14,783 nt of DNA from Bacteriovoracaceae bacterium UBA6261 (GTDB lineage Bacteria > Bdellovibrionota > Bacteriovoracia > Bacteriovoracales > Bacteriovoracaceae): positions 69,676 to 84,458 of the forward strand of contig DJVH01000096.1 in assembly GCA_002440825.1 (NCBI GenBank), read 5' to 3'. Shown in pieces: positions 1-7,161 of this stretch (the stretch's first letter is position 1; each line of letters starts with the position of its first letter). The notes under the pieces are model-generated. The model saw only the letters and a program-made list of their open reading frames with translations. It was not told where the DNA came from and did not search any database. A program made the position numbers and the translations under genes.

Positions 1-2
1 AA

Positions 3-299
3 AAAGGCAGAAGCGGCGAACGCTATCTCATTACAGGTGACAATATTACGGTAAAGGAATTGCTTCAGACACTGTCTCTTGCTGCAGGAGCAAAACCTCC
101 CTCGAAACTTCTTCCGGATTTTCTCTTGAAAATGTTTTCATTTCTTATTTCTAAAGAAAATGTTTTTTCGGCGACTGCTTTTCATTGGTACGATAATGCC
201 AAGGCGAGAAAAGAGTTGAATCTCCATCCTCAATCTTATCAAAAGGCGATTAAAGATTCGGTCGACTGGATGAAATCAAATCACTACCTGGATTCCTAA
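3..299 (+). CDS. C-terminal end of NAD-dependent epimerase/dehydratase-type reductase (partial)
   Basis: The reading frame is open from the window edge to the TAA at 297-299 and gives about 98 residues, so the N-terminal Rossmann half lies outside. The visible part begins GERYLITGDNITVKEL. This is the typical segment of extended SDR enzymes (dihydroflavonol-reductase/HpnA-like and sugar epimerases) where the substrate domain follows the last core strand. A C-terminal helix ending in DSVDWMKSN, common in that family as the 'xxxxWy/f' helix, closes the protein. The catalytic YxxxK is not in the window, so substrate and precise reaction cannot be told. It ends six bases from the convergent ThiL-like gene, with no terminator hairpin seen between them. 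Confidence 0.7.
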   Translation, partial: KGRSGERYLITGDNITVKELLQTLSLAAGAKPPSKLLPDFLLKMFSFLISKENVFSATAFHWYDNAKARKELNLHPQSYQKAIKDSVDWMKSNHYLDS

Positions 300-305
300 G
301 CTTTA

Positions 306-1325
306 TCATAAGGTATCATAAGGTGCCAGCAGACTTTGAACGTCTTTCACCAGTGAAGTGTAGGATTCAAGATCGCGCTCAACAGTCGTGATTTTCTTTA
401 ACGGAAGTTCAATTTTGTTTTCATTGTAATGCAGGACTGTTTGTTTCTCTTTGGTCATCCTTCCGATGACAGTAAGATTTTTTTTATTTTTAATTTTCGA
501 ATAATTTTTCTCACTGATGGCAAAAAGTGTCTGAAAATCACCGTGATCGCCAAGCCATAAAAAGACCGGAGAAAGACCAAGGGATTTTACGGCGTTTAAA
601 GCTCGCGGATCATTGATTTCTTTTTTCCAGTAAAGCTCCGCACCCAATTTGTTCAACTCACACAAGATGGCCACGCTGGTGGCAATTCCATCACTAGTGT
701 CAATAGCACCTGAAGCGTAAGACGCAAGTTCCTGAGCTCTTTTCAAATCAGGAGAAGGTCGAAACCATTTTTCTTTTAAGAGATCAGCAGGCGCGTTCAA
801 AAGAAAGCGAAAGGCGAGCGCCGGGCCAAGGCCAACATTTTTTTGATGAGCGAGAACCAGAAGATCACCGGCCTTAAGACCAGTTCTCATTAAAGGAGTT
901 TTAGAAGACTGACCTACGATTGAAGAGGTAAAGACGTGGGAAGAAGTAAATCCTGAATCTCCTCCGAGAAAAGGAACTCCAGCTTTTTTACAGGCGCGAT
1001 TCACCATGGAAAAATACTTTTTTTGTAACTCAATTGAAGTTTTAAATTTCCACTGAGTCGAGAGCGTAAGACCGATGGGAGCTGCTCCGCTTGCCGCCAG
1101 ATCTGAAACAGAGGACATGACTGAAAGCCACGCCCATGTCTCGACGTCTTTATAAAGTCCGAGTTCAATTTCATCACTAAGAGAATCAATGGAGGTTGCA
1201 AGAAAATTTCGGGCCCCAAGCCTGACGATTTCGCAATCAGACTCAAAGAGTTTATTTAATTGCTTCGGATTTTTTTCACGATTACCCAAAACATTTTTTA
1301 AATCACGGTATTCGCGATTATCCAT
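306..1325 (-). CDS. thiL: Divergent thiamine-monophosphate kinase (ThiL/AIR-synthase superfamily)
   Basis: A 339-residue protein with the PurM/ThiL layout. IDSLSD (about 46-51) corresponds to the DTL motif, SDLAASGAAPIG (74-85) to the ThiL SDLAAMGA motif, and GGD (121-123), RPSP (189-192) and IDTSDG (208-213) to further family motifs. GDHGDF (259-264) stands where ThiL has GGEDYE. ThiL phosphorylates thiamine monophosphate to the diphosphate with ATP and Mg2+. The usual N-terminal GDD metal/ATP motif is reduced to a single SD near residue 30, so activity or substrate may differ. The start at 1325 has GGAG seven bases upstream and overlaps the end of the HAD gene by eight bases, so the two are probably co-transcribed. 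No other thiamine gene is nearby. The fold is confident; the exact substrate is less so. Confidence 0.72.
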   Translation of the reverse strand: MDNREYRDLKNVLGNREKNPKQLNKLFESDCEIVRLGARNFLATSIDSLSDEIELGLYKDVETWAWLSVMSSVSDLAASGAAPIGLTLSTQWKFKTSIELQKKYFSMVNRACKKAGVPFLGGDSGFTSSHVFTSSIVGQSSKTPLMRTGLKAGDLLVLAHQKNVGLGPALAFRFLLNAPADLLKEKWFRPSPDLKRAQELASYASGAIDTSDGIATSVAILCELNKLGAELYWKKEINDPRALNAVKSLGLSPVFLWLGDHGDFQTLFAISEKNYSKIKNKKNLTVIGRMTKEKQTVLHYNENKIELPLKKITTVERDLESYTSLVKDVQSLLAPYDTL

Positions 1326-1995
1326 TGAGGGACTCCAGTTTTTTTCTGAGAACGCGGAAGTCGGAGGGGGATTTCAAGATGAAGACATCGACACCAATTT
1401 CTCTGGCCGGTCCATCTTTCTCTTCATCGTTGCCGATCATGAAACATTCTTCAGGTTTTAGATTCAATTTATTTTTGAGTTCCTGATAGTAATGAACATT
1501 GGGTTTGCATGAGCTCATATTTTCTGCATGAGTAATAAACTCAAACTCAGAAGGTTGTATTCCGGCGATCTCAAGTCTGTAATCCACTACGGCCGCAGGC
1601 CACATGGGATTGGTCGCAAGGATCAGCTTGTAGTGATCTTTGGCCCATAAAATAAATTCCTGCGCCTCTTTGAGTTCATAGAGAGAAGGGCGGGCGTGGA
1701 CAAAACATTTCATGCTCATGTCCGTTAAATGAGAGCGCGCTTCTTCGGGCTGCAAAGCTGTTAGTTGACTAAAAAAGGCGATTGATTTTTCCCAGTTCAC
1801 CACACCGTTCATCTGATGTGATGAATCTCGTACAGAGATTTTCAGCTTATGGAGAATCAGCAAGGCCTGGATGAAACCAAAGCCCAGCGGTTTTAGTTCT
1901 TTGACAAAGGCCGAAATAAAATACCAGTGAAGCTTTCTGGGATGAGCTCCCAGAAGAGTACCGTCGAGGTCAATTAAAAGCGTGGTCTTCATCAT
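1318..1995 (-). CDS. HAD-superfamily hydrolase (phosphoglycolate-phosphatase-like)
   Basis: A 225-residue soluble protein with the four HAD phosphatase motifs in order. Motif I is DLDGT (D9 as likely nucleophile, D11 as acid/base). Motif II is the threonine of LATNP (T128), motif III is K164 in SCKPN, and motif IV is GNDEEKDG (D190, D194) for Mg2+. The segment between motifs I and II, about 15-110, is a helical C1-type cap. Members hydrolyse small phosphomonoesters; the substrate cannot be read from sequence. It is the first gene of a two-gene minus-strand unit, with the ThiL-like gene overlapping its 3' end. Two consecutive ATG codons (1995, 1992) can start it. An AAAGGA lies rather far upstream, about 14 bases from the first ATG. 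Confidence 0.85.
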   Translation of the reverse strand: MMKTTLLIDLDGTLLGAHPRKLHWYFISAFVKELKPLGFGFIQALLILHKLKISVRDSSHQMNGVVNWEKSIAFFSQLTALQPEEARSHLTDMSMKCFVHARPSLYELKEAQEFILWAKDHYKLILATNPMWPAAVVDYRLEIAGIQPSEFEFITHAENMSSCKPNVHYYQELKNKLNLKPEECFMIGNDEEKDGPAREIGVDVFILKSPSDFRVLRKKLESLNG

Positions 1996-2040
1996 TTAAT
2001 GGTAGTCAATCCTTTCATTGCTTGCAAACTGTTTTCAGTC

Positions 2041-2046
2041 GGGAGA
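2041..2046 (+). promoter_or_regulatory. Ribosome binding site fixing the start of the aminotransferase-reductase fusion
   Basis: GGGAGA sits ten bases before the ATG at 2057. The frame is open upstream to a TTG at 2018, but no Shine-Dalgarno sequence precedes that codon and the 13 extra residues look like translated non-coding DNA. I therefore take 2057 as the start. The 61-base divergent gap 1996-2056 must hold the signals for both flanking units, but I see no convincing -35/-10 pair in it. Confidence 0.5.
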
Positions 2047-2056
2047 ACATAACTCA

Positions 2057-4672
2057 ATGAGAGATAAATCGCTTCTGAGTTATAAAAATTATGTTCGTCC
2101 TGAACTGGGAAAAGTTCTCGGTGCTTTAAAACTTGATGTTGTTTTTACCAGGGCATCGGGCGATAAGATGTATTGTGAAATAAATGGTCAGGAAACCGCT
2201 GTCTGCGATTTTCTTGGCGGTTTTGGCAGTACCATTCTGGGGCACAATCATCCCGGCATTTTAAAAGAAATGAAGAATTGTCTCGACCAGGAAATTCCAC
2301 AGCATGCTCAGGCTTCCCTGAAAAAAGAAACTGCTTTGCTCGCTGAAAAACTCAATACACTCGTACAGAGAAGTTTAAATGAGGAACGCACATTCATTAC
2401 CACTTTCGCCAATTCAGGAACAGAAGCGGTTGAAGTCGCTTTGAAACATGCTCTTTTAGAATGGAATGAAAAACGATCTCAGACTTTATTAAAAATCAGA
2501 ACGCATTTGATTCGTTCAAAAAATGTTCCGCCTGAAATAAAGACATACGTTGAAAATTATTGCGCCCAACTTGAGCAATTGAAACCCATCATGCTTTCGC
2601 TTGAAAAGTCTTTCCATGGAAAAACCTCCGGATCCATTGCCTTGACTGCCAATACGGCCTACAAAAAAATGTTTCAGGCTTCACCGGTTGAGGTGAAATT
2701 CTTTTCGCTTGATCAAATGGAGGCCATGCTCTCATTTATTCTGGAAAAAGATTTCGCCCTTGAACTCACTCCGGAAACAAGCCTCTCTTTTAATCCTATC
2801 GTCGGCTTTATCTATGAGCCGATTCAAGGAGAAGGGGGGATTGAAGAAATTCCAGCGGACTTTCTGCAGACGATTTCAGAGGGATTAAAAATACGCCATA
2901 TCCCGATGATTTGCGATGAAATCCAGTCGGGACTTTTCCGCACGGGAAAATTTCTCTGCTCTGAATGGAGTCATACTAAACCGGATTATATACTTCTTGG
3001 AAAAAGCCTGGGAGGCGGAGTCGCCAAGATTTCGGCCACGATGATTGCCCGCGATCATTACGTGGATGAGTTCGGATGGATTCATACGTCGACTTTTGCT
3101 GAAGATGACTGGTCTTCGAGAATAGCAAAAACAACACTGGATATTTTAGAAACTGATGCGAAAAATCTTCAGCAAAAAGCTTCTAAGTTTGAAGAACGGA
3201 TCAAAAAAGAAATAGTCATTCTCCAAAATGATTTTCCCAATGTCATAAAAGGACTGAAGGGACGCGGATTTTTTTTGGGAGTGGAATTTAACTTCGATCA
3301 ATCATCACCGATGACGGATCTTTTGAACGGGCTCTATGAACAGGGGCATGCCACTTATCTGTTCACCAGCTATTTACTTCACCATCACCACGTCAGAGTT
3401 GGAGTCACATTGAGTGCTCCGGAAATTGTCCGGCTTGAACCGGGGGCTTACGTCACTGAAGAAAGCCTCTCTCAATTGATCAAAGGATTGCGTTCACTTT
3501 GTGAAAAACTGGCGACTCGTAAAACGCTTTCGATGATCTCTCATCTTTGGGATAAACAATTTTCCAAAGACGATTTGGAAACCGTTTCTGAAAAAAAATC
3601 TTCTCTCATTGATTCGCACAATGATAAAAAAACTCACATAGGTTTTCTTACTCACGTTGTAAGTGCGGAACAGGCACGCTCTCTCGATCTGGCCTTCGGG
3701 CGGGTAGAAGCGAATGAGCTGGATCAGTTTCTTTCGGATTACGCCAATCAGACTGCACCCTTTCGCTATTTTCAAAAAACCATCAAAGGAAAAAATGGAA
3801 GTGAAGTTGTGCTGAACCTGTACGGAATCATGCAACCTTCTTCTTATTTTGAAAAAAGTTTGCGAAGCTTCGACGGCAAAGCGGCGAGACTCGTTCAGGA
3901 AGCGGTCGATCTTGCCCGAGAGCAAGGCATGGATTATTTCGGCCTCGGCCAGTTTACCAGCATCGTGAGTGAAAATGGAATGCTTCTGGAGCCGGGAGGC
4001 TTGCCTCTGACAACTGGAAACAGTTTGACTGCTGCCATGGGGATTGAAGGAATAAAAAAAGCTGCGACTGATAAAGGGCTTAAGCTGAACAATGCTAAAG
4101 TTGGAGTCGTTGGTTACACAGGAAACATCTGCAATGTCCTCGCTCAGATCATCGCTGATGATGTCAGCGGATTAGTACTCATTCATCGCGATGATAGTAA
4201 GAACCAGAACAAATACCTTGAAGCAGTCGAACAGATCCGTTTACAGACAACACTGCAAAAAGAACAGATTCAGACAGGTGCTGATCTGTCTGCTCTGAGA
4301 GAATGCGATATCGTTATTGTCGGAACCAACTCAGCTTCCGAAATCATCAAAAGCGAACATATAAAAGAAGGGGCCATCGTTCTGGATATTTCCATTCCGA
4401 GCAATGTGCAAAAGGAAGTGAAGAAGCGCGCTGATGTTTCTTATTTTCAGGCAGGTCTCGCTAAACTTCCGTACGAACAAATTGTCGATCATGCCTGGGT
4501 TCCGCTTAAGACCGGGGATTGCTTTGCCTGTATGGCCGAAACAATTGTTATGGGAATGATCGGACATAAAAAATCCTATTCACTTGGAAGACTGACAAAA
4601 GCTCAGGTTCTTGAATCTCTTGCTCTTGCCGAAAGTGTGGGAGTAACTCTCGGTGGATTGAAAAAATACTGA
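2057..4672 (+). CDS. Bifunctional class III aminotransferase - acyl-ACP reductase (AAR-like) fusion
   Basis: An 871-residue, two-enzyme protein. Residues 1 to about 480 are a full class III PLP aminotransferase: NSGTEAVE phosphate-binding motif, FHGKTSG, EPIQGEGG, D287 in CDEIQ (pyridine-nitrogen aspartate) and K316 in LLGKSLGGG (Schiff-base lysine). The 29-residue D-K spacing is normal for the family. After a charged linker (about 490-527), residues 528-871 match cyanobacterial long-chain acyl-ACP reductase over its whole length: an IGFLTHV start, a G683-VVGYTG nucleotide-binding loop, and FACMAE with C825 at the position of the AAR acyl-thioester cysteine, 46 residues from the end. Inferred reaction: acyl-ACP/CoA is reduced to a fatty aldehyde, which is transaminated to a fatty amine. 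Cytosolic; no membrane segment. The stop overlaps the next start (TGATG). Domain identities are strong; the combined reaction is inference. Confidence 0.85.
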   Translation: MRDKSLLSYKNYVRPELGKVLGALKLDVVFTRASGDKMYCEINGQETAVCDFLGGFGSTILGHNHPGILKEMKNCLDQEIPQHAQASLKKETALLAEKLNTLVQRSLNEERTFITTFANSGTEAVEVALKHALLEWNEKRSQTLLKIRTHLIRSKNVPPEIKTYVENYCAQLEQLKPIMLSLEKSFHGKTSGSIALTANTAYKKMFQASPVEVKFFSLDQMEAMLSFILEKDFALELTPETSLSFNPIVGFIYEPIQGEGGIEEIPADFLQTISEGLKIRHIPMICDEIQSGLFRTGKFLCSEWSHTKPDYILLGKSLGGGVAKISATMIARDHYVDEFGWIHTSTFAEDDWSSRIAKTTLDILETDAKNLQQKASKFEERIKKEIVILQNDFPNVIKGLKGRGFFLGVEFNFDQSSPMTDLLNGLYEQGHATYLFTSYLLHHHHVRVGVTLSAPEIVRLEPGAYVTEESLSQLIKGLRSLCEKLATRKTLSMISHLWDKQFSKDDLETVSEKKSSLIDSHNDKKTHIGFLTHVVSAEQARSLDLAFGRVEANELDQFLSDYANQTAPFRYFQKTIKGKNGSEVVLNLYGIMQPSSYFEKSLRSFDGKAARLVQEAVDLAREQGMDYFGLGQFTSIVSENGMLLEPGGLPLTTGNSLTAAMGIEGIKKAATDKGLKLNNAKVGVVGYTGNICNVLAQIIADDVSGLVLIHRDDSKNQNKYLEAVEQIRLQTTLQKEQIQTGADLSALRECDIVIVGTNSASEIIKSEHIKEGAIVLDISIPSNVQKEVKKRADVSYFQAGLAKLPYEQIVDHAWVPLKTGDCFACMAETIVMGMIGHKKSYSLGRLTKAQVLESLALAESVGVTLGGLKKY

Positions 4673-5205
4673 TGAAAAAGCTTGCGCTGACGTTTCTTAT
4701 TCCGCTCACTGTTTTCTGCATTCTTCAGATAGAATCAATTGCCGTTCGTATTCTTTTTTCTTTTGTTATTTTTTTCTGGTTTCTTTTTCTGGACGATTTT
4801 TCCAGAGAGAAAATGTTCACCAGCAACTGGATCAACTGGCCGCTCGGACACCTGGCCTCAATGATTTGTCTTTTGCCTTTTTTCCAATGGAAAACGATTC
4901 AGGAGCATCTTGAATATCACAAGTCTATCGAACGAAAATGGATTCTGCCTTTTAATGTTGTCGCATACTCTGTGAAGAATTTCTGGAACATCAAAAGACT
5001 CTGGAAGGCCTTTCCAGAGAAACGCAAAAAGTTTCTTATAAGTATTTTTGCCATGAACCTGATGTTTATGGTCATCATTCCTCAGGTACCGAAATTCTGG
5101 ATAAAGTTCGGTCCGTCATATGCAGGATTTCTGCTGCTGGCAGAAATCTATCTTCAAAACATCAATCGTCGGATTCGTCTGTCACTAAATTTAGGACAGG
5201 AGTAG
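4672..5205 (+). CDS. Small membrane protein resembling a truncated, ligand-poor fatty-acid desaturase
   Basis: A 177-residue integral membrane protein with hydrophobic stretches near 4-20, 24-40, 58-71, 121-140 and 148-160. The stretch 40-85 follows the layout of the first half of membrane fatty-acid desaturases (loop, W-x-N-x-x-x-G-H, then a short hydrophobic run and W-x-x-x-x-x-H-x-x-x-H). However, the HDxxH position reads LDDFSREK without histidine, and the HxxHH box is HLEYHK (H79, H83). No third histidine box follows, and the protein is about half the usual length. A catalytic di-iron centre therefore looks unlikely. Its ATG overlaps the stop of the fusion gene by one base, implying translational coupling. 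The last 44 bases are antisense to the 3' end of the MscS gene. The family link is tentative; a membrane partner of the fusion enzyme is an inference from context. Confidence 0.6.
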   Translation: MKKLALTFLIPLTVFCILQIESIAVRILFSFVIFFWFLFLDDFSREKMFTSNWINWPLGHLASMICLLPFFQWKTIQEHLEYHKSIERKWILPFNVVAYSVKNFWNIKRLWKAFPEKRKKFLISIFAMNLMFMVIIPQVPKFWIKFGPSYAGFLLLAEIYLQNINRRIRLSLNLGQE

Positions 5206-6214
5206 CAAGGCTCAGGTTGTTCTTTCTGATCTGATCGAGAATGTTTGTGATAATCACATCGCCGGTGCGATAGCGTGTGCCATAATCTTTCAGTGAGTAA
5301 AAAACTTTGACAGTGATCCACGATTCAGTCACTTCAGTGATGAGAGTGCGAGGAGGAGGATCTGTGAGGACATCAGGCACAGTATTCAATCCCTCAAGTA
5401 AAGATTTGCGCGCCAGAGGAATGTTGGCATCAAACCGGAAACGAAAGGCCTGATTGAGTCTGGCAGGTTTTTGTGGATGAGAAAAATTAATGAGCTGACT
5501 TTGAGCAATCAAACGATTCGGAATGAGAATCAATTCATCAGCAAAGCCCATCAAAGTAGTGGCCCGCCAGCTGATTTCCTGAACCTGTCCATTCCATTTT
5601 TCCGAACCGTTGTGAATTTCAACCCAGTCGCCAATGGAAAAAGGACTGTCAATTTGAAGAGCGACGCCAGAAAAAAGATTTCCCAGCGTATCTTGTAAAG
5701 CGAGACCGAGAACCAGGGAGAAGACCGCTGATGTCGCAAGAACAGCTGCGAGCTGAAAGCCGAATATATCTGCCGCAATCCAACTGACAAGCATGAGAGA
5801 AAAGACCAGCGTAAACATATTCGCGAGCAGGCGAGGAACGCCCACGCTCATATTGGCAAAAAACAAATATAGGTAAACGTAGATCTGAGCAATCTTCACA
5901 GTAGAGATCACTCCGAAAATAAGAGCAAACAAACTCAGGTAGGACGCAGCTTTCACCAGAAGATATTCATCACTGGTTCTGTAAGCGTATTTAAAAAGCG
6001 TCCAGTGAGCGAAGGCCAGCACCGTCGTGATGACAAAATAAATAAAAGTCCGCACAAATCGCCCGCGAAGATTGGCGTGTCGTTTTTCAGTTATTCCTTT
6101 AAGAAATATTTTATAAAAAAGAAAGGCCAGGGGAAGAAGGGCCCATAAAATGGCGAAGGCTTCAAGCTGGATGAGGTATTGAATTTTTTCGACCGGGATC
6201 CATTGTTCGCGCAT
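5162..6214 (-). CDS. MscS-family small-conductance mechanosensitive channel
   Basis: A 350-residue inner-membrane channel. Four or five hydrophobic helices (about 16-38, 52-75, 88-118, 128-150) precede the MscS pore helix and beta domain. The hallmark run is the Ala/Gly-rich pore-lining segment at about 155-172, followed by LQDTLGNLFSG (173-183), then FSIGDWVEI (192-200), the VQEISWRATTL strand (211-221) and IPNR (231-234). Family members open under membrane tension and release solutes on hypo-osmotic shock. It is longer at the N terminus than the classic 286-residue MscS. It is the last gene of the minus-strand operon: its ATG overlaps the glutaminase stop by one base (TAATG), with GGAG eight bases upstream. 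The 3' end overlaps the convergent gene by 44 bases. Confidence 0.9.
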   Translation of the reverse strand: MREQWIPVEKIQYLIQLEAFAILWALLPLAFLFYKIFLKGITEKRHANLRGRFVRTFIYFVITTVLAFAHWTLFKYAYRTSDEYLLVKAASYLSLFALIFGVISTVKIAQIYVYLYLFFANMSVGVPRLLANMFTLVFSLMLVSWIAADIFGFQLAAVLATSAVFSLVLGLALQDTLGNLFSGVALQIDSPFSIGDWVEIHNGSEKWNGQVQEISWRATTLMGFADELILIPNRLIAQSQLINFSHPQKPARLNQAFRFRFDANIPLARKSLLEGLNTVPDVLTDPPPRTLITEVTESWITVKVFYSLKDYGTRYRTGDVIITNILDQIRKNNLSLATPVLNLVTDESDD

Positions 6215-7161
6215 TATCTGACTCCATTGGAGAAAACACTGAGGGCAAAATCGCGGGAAAAATCTTCGAGCACTTTAAGGCCTCTGCAAGAATGGCCGTG
6301 TTGGTCTATCAGAGGAGAGTAAACCGCGATTCCAAACCGGCCCGGAAGTGCTGCAAATAAACCACCGCTCACCCCACTTTTGGCAGGAAGACCGACAGTA
6401 TAGGCCCATTTTCCTGCGGTATCATACATTCCGCAGGTGAACATCAAACTTAAAATATCCCGCGACGTTTCCGCCGTAAAAATTTGTTTTCTTGATTCCG
6501 GGTGAACGCCGCCGCCAGCAAGTGTCGCTGCCATTTTCGCCAGGTCCACTGTATTGACCAGAAGAGAACACTGCTTGAAGTAAAGATCGAGAGCTTCGTC
6601 TATATGATCTTCTTCGATAATGGCAAAATGTTTCAGAAGGTGAGCAATCGCGCGGTTTCTGTGCGCCGTTTTCTTTTCTGATTCAAAAACATTTTCATCC
6701 ACTGCAATTGAATGACCGCAAAATTGCTCAAACAAATGAACAATTTTTCCAAGACGTTCATTAAACGTTTTTCCCGAAATAAGACTGCTCACGGCGATCG
6801 CGCCGGAATTAATCATAGGATTGTAGGGGCGGTGAGATTCTTTTTCCAATTCGATAATGGAATTGAAAGCTTCGCCAGTAGGTTCGACGCCTACTTTAGA
6901 AAGCATTTTCTCTCGTCCTATGGCCTCCAGGGCAAGCCCATAGACAAACGGCTTTGAGGCCGATTGTAGAGTGAAATTTTGTGAAAAATCTCCAGCGGTA
7001 AAAATTTTTCCATCAACGGTAACCAAAGCAATTCCAAAATGATCGCTGTTGGCCTTGGCGAGCTCCGGAATATAGTCGGCGAGATGTCCGGTTTTTAAAG
7101 TTTTATATTTTTCATAGTAGCCGTTGATTATTTTTTGGAGATCAGCGCTTTCTAATTTCAA
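6214..7161 (-). CDS. glsA: Glutaminase (GlsA family)
   Basis: A 315-residue cytosolic enzyme that hydrolyses L-glutamine to glutamate and ammonia. It has the serine-dependent, beta-lactamase-like glutaminase fold: the S67-x-x-K70 catalytic pair in QSASKPF, NPMINSGAI (114-122), and the late PAKSGVSGG motif. Length is normal for the family (about 305-310). The start is a TTG at 7161 that overlaps the CDF stop (TTGA), backed by GAGGA six bases upstream, so translation is probably coupled to the upstream gene. In some bacteria this enzyme supports acid resistance by releasing ammonia. Its place between a zinc exporter and an osmotic channel gene hints at a stress role here, which is inference. 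Confidence 0.93.
   Translation of the reverse strand: MKLESADLQKIINGYYEKYKTLKTGHLADYIPELAKANSDHFGIALVTVDGKIFTAGDFSQNFTLQSASKPFVYGLALEAIGREKMLSKVGVEPTGEAFNSIIELEKESHRPYNPMINSGAIAVSSLISGKTFNERLGKIVHLFEQFCGHSIAVDENVFESEKKTAHRNRAIAHLLKHFAIIEEDHIDEALDLYFKQCSLLVNTVDLAKMAATLAGGGVHPESRKQIFTAETSRDILSLMFTCGMYDTAGKWAYTVGLPAKSGVSGGLFAALPGRFGIAVYSPLIDQHGHSCRGLKVLEDFSRDFALSVFSNGVR

Noticed and set aside
2018..2056. TTG-initiated N-terminal extension of the aminotransferase fusion
   Set aside because: No ribosome binding site precedes the TTG at 2018, the extra residues show no family similarity, and an ATG with GGGAGA follows at 2057.
1996..2056. Promoter pair in the HAD/aminotransferase divergent gap
   Set aside because: Hexamers such as TTGCAA and AGTCAA occur, but none pairs with a good -10 at correct spacing and a sensible leader.
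3494..3925. 143-codon open frame on the minus strand
   Set aside because: It lies wholly inside the reductase fusion on the opposite strand, is basic and low in recognisable motifs, and has no operon context; a shadow frame.
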